Source of the DNA: Lysobacter niastensis
GTDB lineage: Bacteria; Pseudomonadota; Gammaproteobacteria; Xanthomonadales; Xanthomonadaceae
Length of the DNA: 64,000 bases
Reading direction: 5' to 3'
Assembly: GCF_015453285.1 (NCBI RefSeq)
Contig: NZ_JADLZT010000011.1
Location: 91,785-155,784 of the forward strand
Shown here piece by piece: positions 1 to 7,964 of this stretch. A program made the translations under genes and the position numbers. Within the stretch, counting starts at the first letter, position 1. Each line of letters starts with the position of its first letter. The notes beneath the pieces were generated by a model. It ran no database searches. It was not told the origin of the DNA and saw only the letters and a list, made by a program, of their open reading frames with translations.

Positions 1-951
1 GTGCAGGCCGCCCCCATCCTTGCGCACCTCGTTGAAGCGCGCGAGCAGGCGCAGCAGGCCGTACATCTCGAAGCCCAGCGGAAGCCGCATCGACGCGGGC
101 TGGTAGCGGAACTCGGAGATCGACGACGCCAGCGATGCGCCCAGCAGCACCGCGACCCAGCTCAGGTAGATCCACAGCAGGAAGATCGGCACCACCGCCA
201 GCGGGCCGTAGATGCGCGAATAGGAGTTGAAGCTGCCCAGATACAGGCCCAGCCCCCACTTCACCACCTCGAACAGCAACGCCGCCAGCATCGCGCCCGC
301 GAACGCATGACGCCAATGGATCGTGCGGTGCGGCACCACGCGGTAGATCGCGGTAAAGGCGACCAGTTCGATCAGCATCGGGGTGCTGCGCAGCATCATG
401 TTCTGCAGCAGCCGCCCCGACTGCGTCTCGAACAGCGACATCGCGAAAAACTTCGCCGAGATCGCCAGGCTGGCGGCGGCCATCAGCGCGCCCAGCGTCA
501 GCACGGTCCAGTAGACCAGGAAGCGGCCGAGGCGAGGCCGCGCCGACTTGACGCGCCAGATCCGATTGAACGCCGACTCCACGCCGGTCAGCGTGATCAG
601 CAGGGATACCACCAGCGCGATCACGCCGGCCGTGGTGAGCTGGCCGGCATTGGCCGAAAACTGCTTCAGGTACGCCTGCACCGAACGCGCCGCGGTCGGC
701 ACGAAGTTGGAGAAGATGTAGTCGCTGAGCCGGTCGCTCCACTCGTTGAAGACCGGAAAGGCCGACAGCACGCCGAACACCACCATCGACAGCGGCACCA
801 GCGCGAAGATCGTCGTGTACGAGAGCGCACCGGCGGCCTGGAACAGGTCGTCCTCGAGGAAGCGTCGCGCGAGGAAGCGGAAGAACGTCCCGACGCGTGC
901 GCGGTCGCGCAGGCGTTCGCCCCATCGATTCAAGGTGTCCAGCGGTTCCAT
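1..951 (-). CDS. YihY/UPF0761 family inner membrane protein (3' truncated by window edge)
   Basis: The frame is open from ATG at 951 to the left edge, giving 317 residues with no stop. It begins MEPLDTLNRWGERLRDR and carries the family landmark FQAAGALSYTTIFALVPLS at about residues 38-56. Several hydrophobic segments follow, including one ending in the LYLGSF region. This matches the YihY/virulence factor BrkB family (once called ribonuclease BN), multi-spanning inner membrane proteins of uncertain function. The C-terminal tail lies outside the window. The gene is divergent from the WrbA-like gene, with 120 bp between the starts. The family call is secure; the function is not known. Confidence 0.9.
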   Translation of the reverse strand, partial: MEPLDTLNRWGERLRDRARVGTFFRFLARRFLEDDLFQAAGALSYTTIFALVPLSMVVFGVLSAFPVFNEWSDRLSDYIFSNFVPTAARSVQAYLKQFSANAGQLTTAGVIALVVSLLITLTGVESAFNRIWRVKSARPRLGRFLVYWTVLTLGALMAAASLAISAKFFAMSLFETQSGRLLQNMMLRSTPMLIELVAFTAIYRVVPHRTIHWRHAFAGAMLAALLFEVVKWGLGLYLGSFNSYSRIYGPLAVVPIFLLWIYLSWVAVLLGASLASSISEFRYQPASMRLPLGFEMYGLLRLLARFNEVRKDGGGLH

Positions 952-1071
952 CGGGCGGAGGGTAACCGATGGGCGGTCATGAAGGAGCAAGCCCTGGCGA
1001 GGCATTTCGGCGCGGCAGCCTGCGCCCGGCGGTCGCGATCCACTATCCTTGCGGCCTCACGGGAGAAGGCG

Positions 1072-1665
1072 ATGACCGAAGTTCTGGTGCTCTATTACAG
1101 CCGCGGCGGTTCGGTATCGCGCCTGGCGCGGCAGGTCGCGCGCGGCATCGGCGAGGTCGAAGGCGTCAGCGCGCGGATTCGCAGCGTGCCTCCGGTCGCA
1201 GCGGTGACGCAGGCCGCGGCGCCTCCCGTGCCGGACGAAGGTGCGCCTTATGTCGAGCCGCGCGACCTCGCCGAATGCGCAGGCCTGGCGATCGGCAGCC
1301 CGACCCGATTCGGCAACATGGCAGCACCAGTGAAGCACTGGTTCGATGGCCTCGGCGCGGAATGGGCCAGCGGCTCGCTGGTCGGCAAGCCGGCGGCGGT
1401 GTTCACGTCGACCGCGACGATGCACGGCGGCCAGGAAGCGACGCTGCTGACGATGATGGTTCCGCTGTTGCATCACGGCTGCGTGCTCGTGGGCATTCCC
1501 TATACGGAACCCGCGCTCACCACCACGCGCAGCGGCGGCACGCCCTACGGCGCCAGCCATGTCTCGGGCAGCCAGGACGATCCGCAGCTGACCGACGAGG
1601 AGGCACAGCTGGCGCGCGCGCTCGGTCGCCGCCTCGCCGCGCTCGTCGCAAAGGTGTCGGCATGA
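1072..1665 (+). CDS. wrbA: NAD(P)H:quinone oxidoreductase, WrbA family flavodoxin-like
   Basis: The 197-residue protein starts MTEVLVLYYSRGGSVSRLA, the FMN-phosphate loop typical of flavodoxin/WrbA proteins. It continues with GSPTRFGNMAAPVKHW near residue 83 and FTSTATMHGGQE near 118, both hallmark WrbA segments. The family makes FMN-dependent two-electron reductions of quinones in the cytoplasm, which limits redox cycling. The length agrees with WrbA (about 198). The stop overlaps the start of the next gene by 4 bp (ATGA), so the pair is translationally coupled; WrbA next to a DUF2069 protein is a familiar arrangement in this group. Confidence 0.93.
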   Translation: MTEVLVLYYSRGGSVSRLARQVARGIGEVEGVSARIRSVPPVAAVTQAAAPPVPDEGAPYVEPRDLAECAGLAIGSPTRFGNMAAPVKHWFDGLGAEWASGSLVGKPAAVFTSTATMHGGQEATLLTMMVPLLHHGCVLVGIPYTEPALTTTRSGGTPYGASHVSGSQDDPQLTDEEAQLARALGRRLAALVAKVSA

Positions 1666-1991
1666 ACGCCCGCCAGGTCATGGTCGTGGCGCTGCTGGCG
1701 CTGAGCGGCCTCTTCATCGCGTGGTTCGGGCCGCAACCCTCGCCGCTGGTCTCGCTGGTCGTGTTCGCGCTGCCGCCGCTCGCGCTGGCGGCCGCGGCCC
1801 TGCATGGACGGCGCGCCGCCAGCTTCTGGGCGGGCGTGCTGGCCCTGGGGTGGTTCAGCCATGGCGTCATGGTGGCCTACACCCGCGCACCGGAACGCGG
1901 TTTCGCCCTCGGAGAAATCGCTCTGGCGCTGGTCATCGTGTTCGCCGCCAGCCTGCCCGGCCTGCGCGCCCGCTTCGCGCGGAAGCGTTGA
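1662..1991 (+). CDS. DUF2069 family small membrane protein
   Basis: The 109-residue protein has about four hydrophobic segments. It opens MNARQVMVVALLALSGLF, has the FWAGVLALGWFSHGV motif in the middle, and ends in a basic tail (LRARFARKR). This pattern fits DUF2069, predicted inner membrane proteins without assigned function, often placed directly after wrbA. The start codon overlaps the wrbA stop by 4 bp. An inverted repeat with a TATAAT box follows the stop, so the next gene may have its own promoter. Confidence 0.85.
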   Translation: MNARQVMVVALLALSGLFIAWFGPQPSPLVSLVVFALPPLALAAAALHGRRAASFWAGVLALGWFSHGVMVAYTRAPERGFALGEIALALVIVFAASLPGLRARFARKR

Positions 1992-2003
1992 GCGTCGCGG
2001 CCG

Positions 2004-2009
2004 TATAAT
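2004..2009 (+). promoter_or_regulatory. Candidate -10 box (TATAAT) before the asparaginase-domain gene
   Basis: A perfect TATAAT lies 35 bp before the ATG at 2045, inside the inverted repeat GCGGCC-N8-GGCCGC. No convincing -35 hexamer sits 16-18 bp upstream, so the call rests on the -10 alone. Confidence 0.35.
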
Positions 2010-2044
2010 TGCGGCCGCCCTCATCCCTGCCAGAACACGTTCCG

Positions 2045-2533
2045 ATGGACCAGCTCTGCATCGTCACCACCGGCGGCACGATCGACAAGATCTACTTCGA
2101 CGACAAGTCGGACTACCAGATCGGCGAACCGCAGATCGGCGGCATCCTGCGCGAGCTCGGCGTCGCGTTCCAGTTCAACGTGATCCCGATCCTGCGCAAG
2201 GATTCGCTGCATATCAGCGCCGACGACCGCGAACTGATCCGCGCGACGATCGCCGCACAGCCGGCGCAGCACGTGCTGGTGACGCACGGCACCGACACCA
2301 TGGTCGAGACGGCCAAGGTGCTGGCCAGCCTCACCGACAAGACCATCGTGCTGACCGGCGCACTGAGCCCGGCACGCTTCCGCGGGTCGGATGCCGAGTT
2401 CAATGTCGGCTGCGCGGTCGGTGCGGTGCAGTCGCTGCCGCCGGGCGTGTACATCGCGATGAACGGCCGCATCTGGGATCCGGGCAAGGTCCGCAAGAAC
2501 GTCGCCGCCAACCGCTTCGAGTCCGCCAGCTGA
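2045..2533 (+). CDS. Asparaginase domain-containing protein (short form)
   Basis: The 162-residue protein contains the N-terminal catalytic features of type I/II L-asparaginases: TTGGTIDK at residues 8-15, HGTDTM near 82, and LTGALSPARFRGSDAEFN near 105-122. Full-length asparaginases have about 330 residues in two domains; this one stops after the first domain and has a natural stop. Short single-domain relatives are widespread in gammaproteobacteria, so it is probably not a recent truncation. The substrate is unknown, and it may hydrolyse a small amide or related compound. The DUF488 gene follows after 4 bp, suggesting cotranscription. Confidence 0.85.
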   Translation: MDQLCIVTTGGTIDKIYFDDKSDYQIGEPQIGGILRELGVAFQFNVIPILRKDSLHISADDRELIRATIAAQPAQHVLVTHGTDTMVETAKVLASLTDKTIVLTGALSPARFRGSDAEFNVGCAVGAVQSLPPGVYIAMNGRIWDPGKVRKNVAANRFESAS

Positions 2534-2537
2534 GGTC

Positions 2538-2882
2538 ATGCCGGCGCCGCGGATCAAGCGGGTCTACGACGAGGCGGACGCCGAAGACGGCCTGCGCATC
2601 CTGGTCGACCGGCTGTGGCCGCGCGGCATCAGCAAGGCGAACGCTCGCATCGACCACTGGTTGAAGTACGTGTCGCCCAGCGACGCGTTGCGCAAGCGCT
2701 TCCATGCCCGTCCCGAACTCTGGGACGAGTTCCGTCAGGCCTATCGCGCGGAGCTGGCCGAAAGCCCGGCCCTGGACAACCTGCGCAAGCTGGCGCGGCA
2801 CGAGCGCGTGACGCTGCTGTATGCGGCGCGCGATACCGAGCACAACAATGCCGTCGCTCTCGCGGAAATCCTGAAGAAATAG
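2538..2882 (+). CDS. DUF488 family protein
   Basis: The 114-residue cytoplasmic protein shows the DUF488 signatures KRVYDEADAEDGLRILVDRLWPRG near the N-terminus (positions 7-30) and VTLLYAARDTEHNNAV near the C-terminus. It closely fits the YeaO-like subgroup, whose function is not settled. It starts 4 bp after the asparaginase-domain gene, so the two probably share a transcript. Nothing is unusual in length or composition. Confidence 0.88.
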   Translation: MPAPRIKRVYDEADAEDGLRILVDRLWPRGISKANARIDHWLKYVSPSDALRKRFHARPELWDEFRQAYRAELAESPALDNLRKLARHERVTLLYAARDTEHNNAVALAEILKK

Positions 2883-2995
2883 CCAGGCACGCACGTCGCC
2901 AAGGCTGAGAGCGCACTCGCGACGTCGCACATGGATGCCGGCTTTCGACCGAAGGAGTCGTGTTGCGTCACCCCGCGCCGCGCAAGTCGCTGTCG

Positions 2996-3023
2996 AAAAA
3001 AGCCCCGGCGCAAGGCCGGGGCT
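2996..3023 (-). terminator. Rho-independent terminator of the first S8 protease gene
   Basis: Read leftwards, the stem AGCCCCGGC / GCCGGGGCT with a 4-5 nt loop is followed by a run of six T. It lies about 30 bp after the stop codon at 3053. Confidence 0.85.
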
Positions 3024-3052
3024 TGAGAGAGAGACCGCATTGCAGCTCGACT

Positions 3053-5044
3053 TCAGAACGTGATGCTCCAGCTGTCGATGTAGCCGGTGTCGCCCGAGAA
3101 CATGTCGCGCACGCGCAGCCGCCACGTGCCGTTCAACGTTTCGGTGGACAGGTTGACGGTGTAGGTGGCGATCACGTTGTCCGCGCTGTCGGACGAGCTG
3201 CTGTTCTTGACGCGGTAGGTGGACCCATCCGGAGCGACGACATCGATGCGCAGATCGCCGCGGAAGGTGTGGATGATGTTGACCGCGACCTGGGCGTTGT
3301 TCGGCGCATTGCCGGTACGCCCCGACACCGCGATCGCGCTTTCGACGGTGCCACGATCCGGAATGCTGACGTCGGTGCCGTTGGTGTACGTCTGCACGCC
3401 GCCGCCCGAGCTGACCGTCACCGACGAGACCTTGCTGTTGGTCGCTCCGAGGTTGTCGGTCACCGTCAGGGTCACGCTGTAAGTGCCCGCGGCGGCATAG
3501 GTGTGGCTGGGGTTGGTGGCCGTGGACGTTCCGCCGTCGCCGAAGTTCCAGCTGCGCGAGGCAATCGAGCCATCGCTGTCGGTGGAGCTGTCGGTGAAGG
3601 TGACCGTGAGCCCGCTCGTGGCGACGCTGAAGTTCGCAACCGGCGCCACGTTCCCGCCACCGCTGCCGGCCGCGTCGACCACGCGCTTGGCATCGAGGAT
3701 GCCCGGTCCGATGGTCTGTGTCGGCGTGACCGGGAACGGCCGGAAATTGCTCTTGATCAACGACTCGACCTGCGCCGGCGTCTTCGGCGTGGCCGAAACG
3801 GATTGCAGCAGCGCGATCACGCCAGCCACGTGCGGCGTTGCCATCGAGGTGCCGTTGTAGGTGGCGTAACTCGCCGCGCCCGGCGTAGTGGTGCCAGCAT
3901 TGAGCGTCGAATAGATGCCCGACCCGGGAGCGGCGATGTCGATCAGCGCGCCGTAGTTGGAGAAGCTCGAGCGCTGGCCGCCGCTGTCGATCGAGGCGAC
4001 GGCGATGACGTTGTTGCAATTGGCCGGGGTGAAGCCGGAGGTATTGGCGTTGGAGTTGCCCGCGGCGATCGCCAGCGTCGTGCCGCGCGATACCGCGCCG
4101 TTGATCGCGTTCTGCATCGTCGCGCTGCAGGAACCGCCGCCGCCGAGACTGAGGTTGATCACTTCCGCCGGATTGGCGTTCGCTGGCACACCACTGACGG
4201 TGCCGCCGGAGGCCCAGGTGATCGCGTCGGCGATGTCGGAGATCGAACCGCCGCACTTGCCCAACACGCGTACCGGCGAGATCTTCGCGTTGAACGCAGT
4301 GCCGGCCACGCCGACTGCATTGTTGGTCAGCGCCGCGACGGTGCCCGCGACATGGGTGCCATGCCAGCTGGAGTTGGAGCCGAAGATCTGGCCGCACTCG
4401 CCGGCGCCGTACCAGTCGCCCTGGTCGGCGGGATTGGAGTCGCGGCCGTTGCCATCGCGCGCGGCGGTGGCGTCGCTGATGAAGTCGTAGCCGGCGATGA
4501 CATTGGCGGCGAGGTCGGGATGCGTGGTGATGCCGGTATCCAGCACGGCGACGACCACGCCGGTGCCGCTGGCCGTGTCCCACGCCTCGTTGGCGCGGAT
4601 GCCCGCGTCCGCGTCCTGGTAGCCCCATTGCTGCGGATAGCCGGGATCATTGGGCGTCAGCACCGCCTGCAGCAGGCGGTCGACTTCGACGTACTCGACA
4701 TCAGGATTGGCTGCGATCTGCCGCATCAGCGCTTCCGCTTCGACGCGGTCCAGCTTGCGGCTGGCGCGTACGACGTCGCCGCCCACCGAGAGCCGGCGCA
4801 GGTGTTTGAGGCCCCACCCCGCGGCGCCCGCTCCGTGAGCGGCCGTGTCCAGGGCGCCCTGCAGGCGTGCGGCGTTGCCGACGGTCGTGCTGCCGTCGCG
4901 GTATTTGACGATGAACTGGTCGTAGCGCTCGGCCGATGCGAGGCCGCTGAGGTCGACCCGGCCGCCGGCCACGGCCGATGCGGTCCCGAGCGCCAGCAGC
5001 AGGCCTGCCGCAAGCGCGTGGATGCGTGCTGTATTGCTGTTCAC
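3053..5044 (-). CDS. Secreted S8 (subtilisin-like) serine protease with PKD and P domains
   Basis: With GTG at 5044 as start the protein has 663 residues. The start is chosen because TTCGGGGGTT directly precedes it, as in the neighbouring paralogue, and because it gives a clean signal peptide (about 1-27). A pro-region (about 40-125) precedes the peptidase domain (about 155-460). The catalytic triad is visible: Asp169 in VLDTG, His228 in WHGTHVAG, Ser400 in NGTSMATPH, with oxyanion Asn330 in AAGN. A PKD domain (about 466-546, containing the WNFGDGG motif) and a C-terminal P/Homo-B domain (about 552-663) follow. The role inferred is an extracellular degradative protease, as common in predatory Lysobacter-type bacteria. 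It lies in tandem with a paralogue. Confidence 0.93.
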   Translation of the reverse strand: MNSNTARIHALAAGLLLALGTASAVAGGRVDLSGLASAERYDQFIVKYRDGSTTVGNAARLQGALDTAAHGAGAAGWGLKHLRRLSVGGDVVRASRKLDRVEAEALMRQIAANPDVEYVEVDRLLQAVLTPNDPGYPQQWGYQDADAGIRANEAWDTASGTGVVVAVLDTGITTHPDLAANVIAGYDFISDATAARDGNGRDSNPADQGDWYGAGECGQIFGSNSSWHGTHVAGTVAALTNNAVGVAGTAFNAKISPVRVLGKCGGSISDIADAITWASGGTVSGVPANANPAEVINLSLGGGGSCSATMQNAINGAVSRGTTLAIAAGNSNANTSGFTPANCNNVIAVASIDSGGQRSSFSNYGALIDIAAPGSGIYSTLNAGTTTPGAASYATYNGTSMATPHVAGVIALLQSVSATPKTPAQVESLIKSNFRPFPVTPTQTIGPGILDAKRVVDAAGSGGGNVAPVANFSVATSGLTVTFTDSSTDSDGSIASRSWNFGDGGTSTATNPSHTYAAAGTYSVTLTVTDNLGATNSKVSSVTVSSGGGVQTYTNGTDVSIPDRGTVESAIAVSGRTGNAPNNAQVAVNIIHTFRGDLRIDVVAPDGSTYRVKNSSSSDSADNVIATYTVNLSTETLNGTWRLRVRDMFSGDTGYIDSWSITF

Positions 5045-5307
5045 GATGAACCCCCGAACGATGAAATTGATTGGCCGCCACCCGCGGCCTCGCACTTCCG
5101 GTTGTGCATCCCCTCGCCGCTGCCGCCCCGCTTGCCTGCAGCACGTGCGCGCCTCGTGGATGGTCGCGACCCCCAATCAGCCGGCGACGTGGGGACGCTA
5201 GACCCGCGGGCTTGTGCGTGCCGTGAAGGCCGTATGGGCGGCCCCGGCAACCCGCGTTCATCATTCCGCGCCGCAGCAATCGCCCGCCTGCCCGGGCTTC
5301 CGCGCAT
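5045..5307 (-). promoter_or_regulatory. Leader/promoter region of the first S8 protease gene
   Basis: This gene-free stretch precedes the GTG start at 5044. It shares two elements with the region before the paralogue: TTCGGGGGTT directly before the start, and GTCTAGCGTC (read leftwards, 5203-5194) about 150 bp upstream, which contains a TAGCGT that could act as a -10 box. No strong -35 is seen. The rest holds nothing recognisable. Confidence 0.35.
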
Positions 5308-5335
5308 AAAAAAGCCCCGGCTCGTGGCCGGGGCT
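5308..5335 (-). terminator. Rho-independent terminator of the second S8 protease gene
   Basis: Read leftwards, the stem AGCCCCGGCC / GGCCGGGGCT type hairpin is followed by six T. It lies about 58 bp past the stop at 5393. Confidence 0.85.
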
Positions 5336-5392
5336 GAAGGAGAGACGCGCCTTCTCAGAACATCTTCATATGCATCATCGCGACAGGCGCGA

Positions 5393-7468
5393 TCAGAACG
5401 TGACGCTCCAGCTGTTGATGTAACCGGTGTCGCCCGCTGCGTTGTCGTTGACGCGCAGCTTCCAGGTGCCGTTGAGCACTTCGGTCGACAGGTTCAGCGT
5501 GACGGTCTTGACCACGTTGTCGGCACTTCCGCCGGTACGGTTGTGGATGTTGTAGAGGCTGCCATCGGGCGCGACCAGGTCCACCTTCAGGTCGCCCTGG
5601 TAGGTGTGCACGATGTTGACGGACACCGAAGCGTTGCTCGGCGCGTTGCCGCTGCGGCCGGACACCGTGATCGGGCTGTCGACCGTGGCGTTGTCGCTGA
5701 TCGTGTAGTCGGCGGTGTTGCTGTACGTCTGCGCGCCACCGCCGCCGGTGCTGTAGTCGCCGACCAGGCTCACGCCCGAGAACGCCGCGTAGGCCTTCAG
5801 GTTGACGTAGTACGTGCCGGCCTGCGGAGCGGCGATGGTGCAGGTCTCAGCATTGCCCGACAGGTACGGACGGCAGTCGTAGACGGTGTCGGTCGGCTCG
5901 CTGCCGAACTTCACGTACATGTCCGAATCGCCGGTGCCGCCGGAGGTGGTGAAGGTCAGGTTGGTCGCGCCGGCCGGCACCACCATCGTGTACTTCACGT
6001 AGGCACCGGTCGCGGCCGACAGACCGGTCGCGGCCACGCCCTTGGTCAGCACGCCACCGGGCGGCGGCGTGGTGCCGTTGGTGGCATCGACGACGGCCTT
6101 GGCGTTGAGGATGCCCGGACCGATCGGCTGCGACGGCGTCGACGGGAACGCGGTCACGTTGCCCTTGATCAACGCCTCGACCTGCGCCGGCGTCTTCGGC
6201 GTGGTGGCCACCGACTGGATCAGCGCGACGACACCAGCCACGTGCGGGGTCGCCATCGACGTACCGTTGTAGGACGCGTAGGTCTCGGCACCCGGCGTGG
6301 TCGTGCCGGCGTTGAGCGTGGACAGGATGTTCGAGCCCGGCGCAGCGATATCGATCAGCGAACCGTAGTTGGAGAAGCTCGAACGCGCGCCGGTGCTGGT
6401 GATGGACGCCACCGCGATGACGTTGGCGCAGTTGGCCGGCGAAGCGTTGGAGACGTTGGTGTTGTCGTTGCCGGCTGCGATGACCAGCGTCGTGCCACGA
6501 CCGACCGCGCTGTTGATCGCGTTCTGCGTGGTGGTGCCGCAGGCGCCGCTGCCGCCGAGGCTGAGGTTGATCACCTCGGCCGGATTGGCGTTGGCGGGCA
6601 CGCCGCTGACGGTGCCGCCCGAGGCCCAGATGATCGCGTCGGCGATGTCGGAGTCGTAACCGCCGCACGTGCCGAGCACGCGGGCCGGAACGATCCTGGC
6701 ACCGTGCGCGACGCCGGCCACGCCCTTGGCGTTGTTGGTCACCGCCGCGATCGTGCCGGCCACATGGGTACCGTGCCAGCTCGAGTTCTGCGCGGCATGC
6801 GTGCCACCGCACTGGTTGGCGGCCACCCAGTCGCCCGGATCGCTCGCATCGCTGTCGCGGCCGTTGCCGTCGTTGGACACGGCGGTGTCGCCGATGAAGT
6901 CGTAGCCGGGCAGGATGTTGGCGTTGAGGTCGCTGTGGTTGGTGATGCCGGTGTCGAGCACCGCGACCACGACGCCGGTGCCGTTGGTGACGTCCCAGGC
7001 CTGGTCGGCCTTGATGCCGTAGGTGCCCGAGTAGCCCCACTGCTGGCTGTACTGGGTGTCGTTCGGCGTCATCACCGGCTTGTTGAGCCGGTCGACTTCG
7101 ACGTATTCGACGCTGGCATCGGCCGCGATCTGGCGCATCAGCGTTTCCGCTTCGGCGCGATCGAGCTTGCGGTCGGAGCGCACGACGTCGGCACCGGTGG
7201 CGATGCGGCGCATGTGCTTCACGCCGAGCTTCTTGCCGCCGCCGGCCGAATTGGCGGCTGCGGACAGCGAGCGCTGCATCGTGGCGCCATCGGTCTGGTC
7301 GCGGTACTTCACGATGAAGCGGTCGTAGGTTTCAGTGGACTGCAGACCACTGATGTTGACGCGGCCGGCAGCGAATGCCGGTGCGGCCATCAGCGTTGAG
7401 GAGAGCACGATCGACGTAGCAACAGTCAGAGCGTGCACACGCAGGCCACGCGATTGGAACTGAGACAT
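5393..7468 (-). CDS. Secreted S8 (subtilisin-like) serine protease with PPC and P domains
   Basis: The 691-residue protein has a signal peptide (about 1-34) and a pro-region (about 47-125) with FIVKYRD and EYVEVDR. The peptidase domain (about 155-465) carries Asp172, His232, Asn334 and Ser404 in the usual subtilase contexts. After it comes a bacterial pre-peptidase C-terminal (PPC) domain (about 474-570) with GTGDSDMYVKFG, then a C-terminal P domain (about 577-691). The peptidase and P domains are very like those of the gene downstream, but the middle domain is PPC instead of PKD. It is probably secreted and self-processed; PPC and P domains are usually trimmed or used for stability and substrate binding. 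Confidence 0.94.
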   Translation of the reverse strand: MSQFQSRGLRVHALTVATSIVLSSTLMAAPAFAAGRVNISGLQSTETYDRFIVKYRDQTDGATMQRSLSAAANSAGGGKKLGVKHMRRIATGADVVRSDRKLDRAEAETLMRQIAADASVEYVEVDRLNKPVMTPNDTQYSQQWGYSGTYGIKADQAWDVTNGTGVVVAVLDTGITNHSDLNANILPGYDFIGDTAVSNDGNGRDSDASDPGDWVAANQCGGTHAAQNSSWHGTHVAGTIAAVTNNAKGVAGVAHGARIVPARVLGTCGGYDSDIADAIIWASGGTVSGVPANANPAEVINLSLGGSGACGTTTQNAINSAVGRGTTLVIAAGNDNTNVSNASPANCANVIAVASITSTGARSSFSNYGSLIDIAAPGSNILSTLNAGTTTPGAETYASYNGTSMATPHVAGVVALIQSVATTPKTPAQVEALIKGNVTAFPSTPSQPIGPGILNAKAVVDATNGTTPPPGGVLTKGVAATGLSAATGAYVKYTMVVPAGATNLTFTTSGGTGDSDMYVKFGSEPTDTVYDCRPYLSGNAETCTIAAPQAGTYYVNLKAYAAFSGVSLVGDYSTGGGGAQTYSNTADYTISDNATVDSPITVSGRSGNAPSNASVSVNIVHTYQGDLKVDLVAPDGSLYNIHNRTGGSADNVVKTVTLNLSTEVLNGTWKLRVNDNAAGDTGYINSWSVTF

Positions 7469-7489
7469 CTGTTAAACCCCCGAAGCAGT

Positions 7490-7510
7490 AAAAAAGCCGC
7501 ATTGCGCGGC
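7490..7510 (-). terminator. Terminator-like hairpin in the leader of the second S8 gene (possible attenuator)
   Basis: Read leftwards, GCCGC-GCAAT-GCGGC is followed directly by TTTTTT and ends only about 20 bp before the ATG at 7468. Its position between a candidate promoter and the coding start suggests premature termination control, although no competing antiterminator fold was worked out. Confidence 0.45.
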
Positions 7511-7906
7511 GAAAGAAGCGACAGAAGACCCCCGGTGCGGCCAGCCTTGGCCGATCGCACCCGGCGCTCTGCGCGGATGCGCGGACTGACAAAAAATGTC
7601 CGCTTGGTGACGCTAGACAACCACTCATCGGCCAACAAGCCGGGATTCAGCCGAAAGTCGAGGTGATTTCGTGACCTGCGTCGCGAATTAACATTCCTCC
7701 AACAACGCTGAACAGCCAAACTCGGCAAAGTCGGCCGGATTTGCTGCTGTGCGGCATGCGCACAAGGGGAGGGCTTCGGGAGCCCGTTCAATGACGCTGC
7801 CGGAGCTTTCGGCATTCCCTGCGAGGCGGGTGTCTTAAAGCGGCGTCGTGCGCAGTCCGGCCGATCCGGTGCGGTAATCGCACGTCGAACGAACGCCTGG
7901 TTGTGC
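7511..7906 (-). promoter_or_regulatory. Upstream region of the second S8 gene
   Basis: About 400 bp without a gene. Read leftwards it contains TTGTTG, 17 bp, then TAGCGT (7616-7611) inside GTCTAGCGTC (7618-7609), which is repeated before the other S8 gene. A small hairpin GGACATTTTTTGTC lies just downstream. AT-rich patches around 7670-7700 may hold further regulatory sites. Confidence 0.4.
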
Positions 7907-7940
7907 AAAAAAGAAAAGACCGGCCGGAGCCGGTCTTTTC
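7907..7940 (-). terminator. Rho-independent terminator of sufT
   Basis: A perfect 12-bp stem, GAAAAGACCGGC with its complement around the loop CGGA (7913-7940), is followed leftwards by a T-rich run (TTTTTTG). It lies 25 bp after the sufT stop. Confidence 0.88.
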
Positions 7941-7964
7941 GTGCGCGATCGAACGGATGCAGCG

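Noticed and set aside
1..1071. The + strand frame running from the left edge into wrbA, which would give a 554-residue fusion.
   Set aside because: The first 1,070 bp are antisense to the YihY gene; wrbA has its own ATG at 1072 with the expected N-terminus.
2960..7399. A 4.4-kb open frame on the + strand opposite both S8 protease genes.
   Set aside because: It is a GC-rich antisense shadow of two clearly coding genes and shows no domain; high GC3 removes stops on the opposite strand.
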